Shown here in pieces: positions 1 through 3,528 of a stretch of 7,259 nucleotides of DNA. The DNA comes from Rickettsiales bacterium (GTDB lineage Bacteria > Pseudomonadota > Alphaproteobacteria > Rickettsiales > UBA1997), in contig JAIRWJ010000053.1 of NCBI GenBank assembly GCA_031269065.1, positions 1-7,259 of the forward strand, written 5' to 3'. The position numbers were made by a program, and so were the translations under genes. The notes under the pieces are model-generated. The model was not told the DNA's origin, ran no database searches, and was given only the letters and a program-made list of their open reading frames with translations. Position 1 is the first letter of the stretch. Each line of letters starts with the position of its first letter.

Positions 1-106
1 GAGAAACCTTCAGCGGCCTTGGTATTTCAAGATCATTCTTGTAACCAAAGCCCCCCTTCAGCTTCCCTCTAACCTCATTTTTATACAAATCTTCCAAAAA
101 AGACAT
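1..106 (-). CDS. rplE: 50S ribosomal protein L5, N-terminal fragment (gene runs off the left edge)
   Basis: L5 binds 5S rRNA and helps form the central protuberance of the large ribosomal subunit. Only the first 35 codons are present, reading MSFLEDLYKNEVRGKL followed by a GGFGYKND stretch and IPRPLKVS. This matches the L5 N-terminus, where a basic helix is followed by a conserved FGYKN-like element and a proline-arginine turn. The ATG lies one base after the rplX stop (TAG-T-ATG), so the two genes are almost certainly cotranscribed and translationally coupled. No strong Shine-Dalgarno sequence precedes it, which fits coupling. Position after rplX is the normal spc-operon order. The identification rests on the short fragment plus synteny. 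Confidence 0.9.
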   Translation of the reverse strand, partial: MSFLEDLYKNEVRGKLKGGFGYKNDLEIPRPLKVS

Positions 107-107
107 A

Positions 108-416
108 CTACTCGTCCACCCTATGTTGACTTCTTTTAAAAACTCTAAATTTTTTACCGTCTTCCATCCTAAAACCGATTCTAGCCGCTTTTCCATTGTC
201 CACAAGAGCAACATTAGACACATGCAGAGGTTTCTCGAAACTCACAATGCGCCCCGGAGAGTCCGCACTCGGTTTCCTGTGCCTCTTGACCATATTAACT
301 CCAGAGACAAGTACCTTTTCTTCTTTAGGCAGTACCAACAGCACTTCTCCAACCATACCCTTATTTCTACCGGTCAGAACCACAACCTTATCATTCTTTT
401 TGATTTTTGCCGCCAT
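108..416 (-). CDS. rplX: 50S ribosomal protein L24
   Basis: L24 is an assembly-initiating protein that binds the 5' part of 23S rRNA. The 102-residue product is the usual length. It opens with a KOW motif (about residues 6-34: KKNDKVVVLTGRNKGMVGEV), followed by the family core VSGVNMVKRHRKP at about 38-50 and a HVSNVALVD strand near 65-73. The ATG start is supported by a GGAGGT ribosome binding site 8 nt upstream, which lies inside the last codons of rplN. The rplN stop and this start are separated by one base, and the stop is one base before rplE, so it is an internal gene of a compact operon. Nothing is missing or truncated. Confidence 0.97.
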   Translation of the reverse strand: MAAKIKKNDKVVVLTGRNKGMVGEVLLVLPKEEKVLVSGVNMVKRHRKPSADSPGRIVSFEKPLHVSNVALVDNGKAARIGFRMEDGKKFRVFKRSQHRVDE

Positions 417-417
417 A

Positions 418-786
418 TCACAATACCTCCGGTGCTAGAGACAATATCTTAGTAAAATTGCCATTCCTCAATTCCCTGGCCACCGGACCGAACACCCTGG
501 TGCCCATCGGCGTCCTGTCTTTGTTAATTAGAACAATAGCGTTGTCATCGAATCTTATAGTACTTCCATCAGACCGCTGTGTTTCCTTCTTGGTTCTAAC
601 TATCACACCCATAGCAACCTCTCCCTTCTTAATTTTTCCCCCAGGAATGACGTCAGTTATAGACACCACTATAACATCGGCTATTTTGGTAACCATATGC
701 TTGGAGCCACCGAGAACCTTAATACATCTAGCCGCCCTAGCACCGGAGTTGTCGGCAACGGCCAAAGCAGTCTCCATCTGAATCAT
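418..786 (-). CDS. rplN: 50S ribosomal protein L14
   Basis: L14 sits at the subunit interface of the 50S ribosome and contributes to an intersubunit bridge. The 122-residue length is canonical. The sequence shows the N-terminal VADNSGAR element, CIKVLGG, the GEVAMGVIVRTKKE segment, IRFDDNAIVLIN, and the C-terminal GTRVFGPVARELR followed by KILSLAPEVL. The MIQMET opening and SLAPEVL ending resemble alphaproteobacterial L14. The ATG is 3 nt after the rpsQ stop, with AAGGA about 9 nt upstream inside the rpsQ end. A second ATG at codon 4 is possible, but MIQM is the common family start. It is flanked by rpsQ and rplX in standard order. Confidence 0.98.
   Translation of the reverse strand: MIQMETALAVADNSGARAARCIKVLGGSKHMVTKIADVIVVSITDVIPGGKIKKGEVAMGVIVRTKKETQRSDGSTIRFDDNAIVLINKDRTPMGTRVFGPVARELRNGNFTKILSLAPEVL
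425..430 (-). promoter_or_regulatory. Ribosome binding site of rplX inside the rplN end
   Basis: The minus-strand sequence GGAGGT lies 8 nt before the rplX ATG and within the last codons of rplN (Pro-Glu-Val). It confirms the rplX start and shows the two genes are translated from one message. Confidence 0.75.
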
Positions 787-789
787 AAT

Positions 790-1038
790 CTATTCCTTCG
801 TCTCAATGTTTTTATCAACAATGACCCATGTCTTCCTCTTCGAAATCGGCCTAGATGACTTTATAAAAATCTCCTCACCAATCTTCACGGAATTATTCTC
901 ATCATGGATCAAATACTTCTTACGCACTCTGATATATTTCTTATATTTCCTATGCTGTCTCAGAAAAAAAGTCTCCCCGACAACGGTCTTGTCGCCAGCC
1001 TTTCCCACTATCTTCACTCTAATATCACTTTGAGCCAT
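790..1038 (-). CDS. rpsQ: 30S ribosomal protein S17
   Basis: S17 is a primary 16S rRNA-binding protein of the small subunit with an OB-fold. The 82-residue product has the typical length. Visible hallmarks are the VGKAGDKTVVGE segment near residues 11-22, a basic HRKYKKYIRVRKKYLIHDE stretch in the middle, the VKIGEEIFIKSSRPISKRK core and the following TWVIVD strand. The start ATG overlaps the end of rpmC by 14 nt, a coupling arrangement. Upstream there is only a weak purine run (GAGAG), again consistent with coupled translation. The C-terminus is short (NIETKE), and the rplN ribosome binding site is embedded in its last codons. Confidence 0.96.
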   Translation of the reverse strand: MAQSDIRVKIVGKAGDKTVVGETFFLRQHRKYKKYIRVRKKYLIHDENNSVKIGEEIFIKSSRPISKRKTWVIVDKNIETKE

Positions 1039-1234
1039 CTTTACACTCTCGCCTATTTAATTTGGTAAACAGCCTGGCTATGTTCTTTCTTTCTTTTTTA
1101 AAAATCGACATATCCTTCAACTCCCCCCCATTCTTTCTAAGTCTAAGAGAAAGCAACTTCTTCTTCGTCTCAACTATCTCCCTTCTCAGTCCCCTCCTCT
1201 CTTCAACAGCATCAACCTCTAAATCTTCCGACAC
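1025..1234 (-). CDS. rpmC: 50S ribosomal protein L29
   Basis: L29 lies at the nascent-peptide exit tunnel, where it forms part of the docking site for factors such as trigger factor and SRP. The 69-residue product is nearly all helix, with two basic helices: LRREIVETKKKLLSLRLRK, and KERKNIARLFTKLNRRE near the C-terminus, matching the L29 helical-hairpin pattern. L29 is one of the least conserved ribosomal proteins, so synteny between rplP and rpsQ is important support. The start is GTG, not ATG, chosen because a consensus AGGAGG lies 4 nt upstream and in-frame alternatives would remove part of helix 1. The acidic N-terminal extension (SEDLEVDAVEE) is somewhat unusual. The 3' end overlaps rpsQ by 14 nt. 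Confidence 0.92.
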   Translation of the reverse strand: MSEDLEVDAVEERRGLRREIVETKKKLLSLRLRKNGGELKDMSIFKKERKNIARLFTKLNRRECKDGSK

Positions 1235-1238
1235 CTAG

Positions 1239-1244
1239 CCTCCT
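1239..1244 (-). promoter_or_regulatory. Ribosome binding site deciding the rpmC GTG start
   Basis: On the minus strand the sequence is AGGAGG, a full anti-Shine-Dalgarno match, 4 nt before the GTG at 1234. It lies in the 12-nt gap after the rplP stop and supports GTG as the true start of L29. Confidence 0.8.
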
Positions 1245-1246
1245 CG

Positions 1247-1660
1247 TTATATAAGTTTAACAACTCTAGTCTTAAACGGTAACTTAGTAGAGGCCTTAGC
1301 CAAAGCCTCCACCGCCACATCGCCGGAAACCCCGTCCAACTCAAACAATACCAAACCCGGGCGCACCTGGCACATCCAATAGTCAATGGCGCCCTTTCCG
1401 CCGCCCATTCTCACTCCTAAAGATTTAGAAGTGACTGGACTGTGAGGGAAAATTCTTATCCACATCTTCCCGGCTCTCTTCATGGTTCGAGTTATACACC
1501 TCCTTGCTGCCTCTATTTGGTTGGACTTCAGCCTCCCGGCATCCACCGCTTTCAAGCCAAAAGCACCGAACACCAGCCCGGATCCTGCATCGGCCACTCC
1601 CCTTATTAACTTGCCACCCTTCTGCAAGTTCCTATATTTTGTCTTCTTAGGTAAAAGCAT
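1247..1660 (-). CDS. rplP: 50S ribosomal protein L16
   Basis: L16 is a 50S protein near the peptidyl-transferase and A-site tRNA region. The 137-residue product is full length. It starts MLLPKKTKYRNLQKGG, the classic L16 N-terminus, then has GLVFGAFGLKAVD near 28-40 and the tRNA-facing block ARRCITRTMKRAGKMWIRIF near 52-71. The signature RMGGGKGAIDYW is near 84-95, followed by VRPGLVLFELDGV and a C-terminal AKASTKLPFKTRVVKLI. The ATG is the normal family start, but the only purine-rich ribosome binding site (AGGAG) abuts it with no spacer, which is odd. It is now the first gene of the ribosomal block: rpsC, expected immediately upstream, is missing, and a 580-nt non-coding stretch with a good promoter takes its place. 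Confidence 0.97.
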   Translation of the reverse strand: MLLPKKTKYRNLQKGGKLIRGVADAGSGLVFGAFGLKAVDAGRLKSNQIEAARRCITRTMKRAGKMWIRIFPHSPVTSKSLGVRMGGGKGAIDYWMCQVRPGLVLFELDGVSGDVAVEALAKASTKLPFKTRVVKLI

Positions 1661-1665
1661 CTCCT
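1661..1665 (-). promoter_or_regulatory. Abutting AGGAG before the rplP start
   Basis: The minus strand reads GATAGGAGATG, so the AGGAG touches the ATG directly instead of sitting the usual 5-9 nt away. The N-terminal protein sequence strongly supports this ATG, so the ribosome binding site is either suboptimal or not used as such. Confidence 0.4.
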
Positions 1666-1710
1666 ATCAACTGCAATATTTTATATAGTCACTATGGTCA
1701 CGCGGACGCC

Positions 1711-1739
1711 ATTGTTATTCTCTAAATGGCTAAAGTCAA
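1711..1739 (-). promoter_or_regulatory. Weaker candidate leftward promoter close to rplP
   Basis: On the minus strand a TTGACT box (1739-1734) is followed after 17 nt by AACAAT (1716-1711), or after 16 nt by TAACAA. The -35 matches 5 of 6 consensus bases and the -10 about 4 of 6. Transcripts would have a leader of roughly 45 nt before rplP. It shares the nonamer TTGACTTTA with the stronger promoter about 120 nt upstream. It is a secondary candidate only. Confidence 0.25.
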
Positions 1740-1831
1740 CATCTATCTGAGAAAAACTCCAGCAGCTCCCCAAAACCCCAGAGAACGACCATCCATCCCG
1801 AAAGTCACCTACCAATGCGCTTCACCTAAGA

Positions 1832-1860
1832 GTTATATCTAGACACTTCTGTAAAGTCAA
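1832..1860 (-). promoter_or_regulatory. Sigma70-like promoter for the rplP-rplE block
   Basis: The minus strand carries TTGACT (1860-1855), a 17-nt spacer, and TATAAC (1837-1832). Each hexamer matches 5 of 6 consensus bases at optimal spacing. A start near 1825 would give a leader of about 165 nt before the rplP ATG. It points at the ribosomal block and lies in the only large non-coding gap upstream of it. It is the obvious candidate to replace the S10 promoter lost when the operon was broken. It was identified by eye, without a scoring matrix. Confidence 0.55.
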
Positions 1861-2263
1861 TTGAAAGATTTTAGCGGAGACTGAATAAGATGTTTATTTC
1901 TCAACCAGATCGTTACCCCTTCTATCCTCTTGCTTTCCGACTTATTTGCTATGATCTATCTATGTTCCTGAATATTCCATCTCGATGAACCCAGAGGTTA
2001 ACATTTGTTCTAGGCACAAGCTTGGACTTACCTAGGTTTAGTTCTTTTTTTAGTCTAACTATATTCTTAGGATACTACTGAAGGATTTCACCAGACAATT
2101 TTATTCTTTGACTCCATATGCATCAGGGTTCGGCACCAGCAGTATTGTTATAACCATCTGCTTCTGTTGCCCTCGACCTTCTTTGAAATTCTTTACTAGT
2201 ACTAATACCATGCGGATTTCCGCAGTCTGCTATATCCTTACAAATTAACTCGCTGGAACCACT
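1857..2263 (-). pseudogene. Possible decayed coding remnant, origin unknown
   Basis: Read leftward in one frame, 2263-1949 gives a 46-residue stop-free stretch (including ADCGNPHGISTSKEFQ and RATEADGYNNTAGAEP), a TGA, 15 residues, a TAG, then 41 residues (including NIVRLKKELNLGKSK and VNLWVHRDGIFRNID) and a TAG. A shifted frame continues with about 32 residues to 1857. The composition looks protein-like, with few low-complexity runs, but there is no start codon with a ribosome binding site and I recognise no family. Stop-free runs of 40-47 codons also occur by chance, so this is a weak call. The first part overlaps the 3' end of the neighbouring 316-residue gene in another frame. Confidence 0.15.
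2211..2224. repeat. Short perfect palindrome downstream of the leftward accessory gene
   Basis: TGCGGATTTCCGCA is a perfect 6-bp inverted repeat around a TT/AA centre, 20 nt past the stop of the leftward gene. As RNA it would form a small GC-rich hairpin, but no T-run follows on either strand, so a classical intrinsic terminator is not supported. It could be a weak terminator, an RNA 3' end or a protein site. Confidence 0.35.
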
Positions 2264-3195
2264 CTAGTAGCCGTAGCTCGCCTTTCATCGACTTCCACCT
2301 TGTTTTTCCAAAGAACATTTCTTAGTGTGTCTCTAACTACAGTACCGTTCTTGTATATATAGATTCCCTCAACATCCCTTGCGCCGGGAACCCCTCTGAA
2401 AACATCTCCGTCAGTAAATTCGAGTGATTTACTCACACTACTATATCCTACATTGCCGAAGTGGTATATATCACCAAAAGTATACCCCTCATTTTCTTTC
2501 CCAGGAACTTTAGTATTCGGGAATCTTATGGTATATTTATCCTTCTCCGGGAAAAGAATCAGTTTTTCACTTGAATTACTTTTTGTTTTGCTATTTTTGA
2601 ATATTTTTTCATAGACAATTCCATTGGGCCACAAGGTTATTTCCTCTTTTCGATCGGAATACCAAAACTTCGTAATTCCGTTCGGTTGAACATCAATCTC
2701 CAAATCTGCCTCTGTGTGTTCTTTGCGCAGAAAATACACACCCCCGGCCATAGTCACCAAACCCACACACGCAATTACATTCTTGGCAACTACAGGAAAT
2801 CCCATCACAGCAAACAATGAACTTACCACAACAGCAACCGCTCCCACGCTGGCTTCAGCATAGGACGTTCTTTCGGCGATGGATAGACTGCGATAGGATA
2901 CCCCATTGCCAATACCCAGCTCATTATAGTTCCTCGATACAGGTTTACCAGAAAAGGCAGAGCATAAAAGATCCAGAAAATTTCCAACGGAACGCAGAGC
3001 AGACGCACCGAATGACGTAGTCTGGCCTTGGACTATCTCACGAGTGGTTTGTCTACTATCGGAGAACTTGATACTGGTACTATTAGTATCCCTGCTCACA
3101 CTGGCTATATCCCAATGTCCTTTCGATTCAGCTCGGGGAAAAAGCATTAGGACAAAACAGAATAGAAAAATTTCTTTTAATTTCTTATTAGACAT
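2245..3195 (-). CDS. Uncharacterised exported or membrane protein with a signal peptide and NG-motif repeats
   Basis: I do not recognise the family. The 316-residue product starts with a short basic end and a hydrophobic core (KKLKEIFLFCFVLMLFPRAES), a plausible Sec signal peptide cleaved near residue 24. Residues 25-60 are polar. Residues 61-81 could be an amphipathic helix. Two hydrophobic segments at about 115-133 and 138-155 (rich in Val, Ala and Gly, ending GGVYFLRKEH) look like a membrane hairpin. The C-terminal 160 residues are polar and strand-like, with recurring turns: QPNGITKFWYSD (170-181), WPNGIVYEKI (189-198) and YKNGTVVRDT (281-290), faintly like YwqK/MORN-type hairpins. The ATG at 3195 is preferred over an in-frame ATG at 3306 because a near-consensus promoter lies between them. 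It is transcribed divergently from the haemagglutinin gene, so a linked surface role is possible but unproven. Confidence 0.75.
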   Translation of the reverse strand: MSNKKLKEIFLFCFVLMLFPRAESKGHWDIASVSRDTNSTSIKFSDSRQTTREIVQGQTTSFGASALRSVGNFLDLLCSAFSGKPVSRNYNELGIGNGVSYRSLSIAERTSYAEASVGAVAVVVSSLFAVMGFPVVAKNVIACVGLVTMAGGVYFLRKEHTEADLEIDVQPNGITKFWYSDRKEEITLWPNGIVYEKIFKNSKTKSNSSEKLILFPEKDKYTIRFPNTKVPGKENEGYTFGDIYHFGNVGYSSVSKSLEFTDGDVFRGVPGARDVEGIYIYKNGTVVRDTLRNVLWKNKVEVDERRATATRVVPAS

Positions 3196-3223
3196 TTTTA
3201 TACCAAAATACGTGCTAGTATAC

Positions 3224-3252
3224 ATATTACATTTTTCTGCAGGTTTTGTCAA
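3224..3252 (-). promoter_or_regulatory. Near-consensus sigma70 promoter for the leftward accessory gene
   Basis: The minus strand has a perfect TTGACA (3252-3247), a 17-nt spacer, and TAATAT (3229-3224), 4 of 6 to the -10 consensus. Transcription would start near 3217, leaving a leader of about 20 nt before the ATG at 3195. No good Shine-Dalgarno is visible in that leader. The -10 overlaps an in-frame ATG at 3225 and lies downstream of the one at 3306, so both upstream starts are unlikely. Confidence 0.7.
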
Positions 3253-3257
3253 CGTCT

Positions 3258-3266
3258 TTGTGACAA
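3258..3266. promoter_or_regulatory. Small palindrome next to the leftward -35 box
   Basis: TTGTGACAA is a perfect odd palindrome (TTGT-G-ACAA) 5 bp upstream of the leftward -35 hexamer. The position suits an activator or repressor half-site, but the motif is short and could be chance. Confidence 0.2.
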
Positions 3267-3278
3267 TATTTTTCTCTT

Positions 3279-3334
3279 CTAAGTACATTATTATTGTACA
3301 AGTCAACTATTGACTATATGTTTTTTGTACTTAG
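3279..3334. promoter_or_regulatory. Nested inverted repeats between the divergent promoters (candidate operator)
   Basis: CTAAGTACA (3279-3287) is repeated in perfect inverted form as TGTACTTAG (3326-3334). Between them lie AGTCAA-CTA-TTGACT (3301-3315), a perfect 6-bp inverted repeat whose right arm is the rightward -35 box, and GTACA-N7-TGTAC (3283-3299). The right outer arm reaches into the rightward -10 hexamer. This layout is typical of a regulator site controlling divergent promoters, but no regulator gene is in the window. Confidence 0.35.
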
Positions 3335-3337
3335 GAT
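3310..3337 (+). promoter_or_regulatory. Candidate promoter for the haemagglutinin gene
   Basis: TTGACT (3310-3315) is followed after 16 nt by TAGGAT (3332-3337). The -35 is 5 of 6 and the -10 is 4 of 6 to consensus. A start near 3344 would leave a leader of about 59 nt before the ATG at 3403. TATATG at 3315-3320, preceded by TGAC, is an alternative -10. It overlaps the nested inverted repeats, suggesting control at this point. Confidence 0.4.
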
Positions 3338-3351
3338 TACGTGTAGAGTTT

Positions 3352-3398
3352 GGGACCTATTTCTAATAGTAGGTAACCCAGGGACCTTTTTGTGAGGT
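3352..3398 (+). promoter_or_regulatory. Haemagglutinin gene leader with competing hairpins and ribosome binding site
   Basis: The leader contains GGGACCTATTT (3352-3362) and a near-copy GGGACCTTTTT (3381-3391). AGGTAACCC (3371-3379) can pair with the first copy, with a small bulge. ACCT at 3384-3387 can pair with AGGT at 3395-3398 across a 7-nt loop, which would mask the ribosome binding site GAGGT (3394-3398, 4 nt before the ATG). ACCT at 3384 can also pair with AGGT at 3371. Mutually exclusive folds are therefore possible; none has been computed. Confidence 0.3.
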
Positions 3399-3402
3399 AA
3401 GA

Positions 3403-3528
3403 ATGTCAAAAAATCACCTGTCATCTGATGAAGTACACCATACCGGTTGCAGAAAATTAGTATCCTCTCTGCTCTGCTGGTCTCTCGTTTTAAATAATGT
3501 GCTACTGGTGCCGCTGGTCCAGGCGGCC
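3403..3528 (+). other. Extended signal peptide of the haemagglutinin-like protein
   Basis: Codons 1-42 encode a polar N-region of about 16 residues with basic R17-K18, a hydrophobic core from about residue 19 to 38, and a small-residue cleavage zone ending VQAA. Long signal peptides of this kind are characteristic of TpsA/autotransporter exoproteins, and the mature TPS domain begins with HSIVPSD. Confidence 0.7.

Larger units (their letters stand above)
1661..2244. other. Intergenic region without a convincing gene, at the break in the S10 operon
   Basis: No recognisable intact gene is present on either strand, and no rpsC sequence was seen. The region contains two leftward promoter candidates (1832-1860 and 1711-1739), a 14-nt palindrome (2211-2224), a T-rich run around 2044-2051 with no clear stem before it, and stop-interrupted protein-like stretches on the minus strand. 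I looked for tRNA, 5S, RNase P and tmRNA signatures by eye and saw none. In an intact S10 operon the end of rpsC would occupy the part next to 1661. Confidence 0.7.

Noticed and set aside
407..781. 124-residue reading frame on the plus strand
   Set aside because: Exact antisense shadow of rplN. The L14 sequence on the other strand is unambiguous.
1661..1720. Possible rpsC tail (NNNGVRVTIVTI then a stop) just upstream of rplP
   Set aside because: The likeness to an internal S3 segment is short, it would be at the wrong end of S3, and the upstream sequence is interrupted by stops in that frame.
1726..1842. 38-residue plus-strand frame beginning MAKVNIYLRKTPAAP in the intergenic region
   Set aside because: It has no ribosome binding site, is short, and runs antisense through the candidate rplP promoter and leader. 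The opening only loosely recalls some integrase N-termini.
2040..2070. T-rich run as a rightward intrinsic terminator
   Set aside because: Only a weak CTAGG/CCTAG pairing lies before it, no plus-strand gene ends there, and the spacing to the T-run is wrong.
2111..2160. GGGTTCGG segment as the T-arm of a tRNA or the end of a tmRNA
   Set aside because: The flanking bases do not form the acceptor, anticodon or T stems expected, and no CCA-compatible end was found.
3196..3306. N-terminal 37-codon extension of the leftward accessory gene (ATG at 3306, giving 353 residues)
   Set aside because: A TTGACA-17-TAATAT promoter lies inside the extension, and the signal peptide begins properly at the ATG at 3195. 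The extension would put a long polar leader before the signal sequence.
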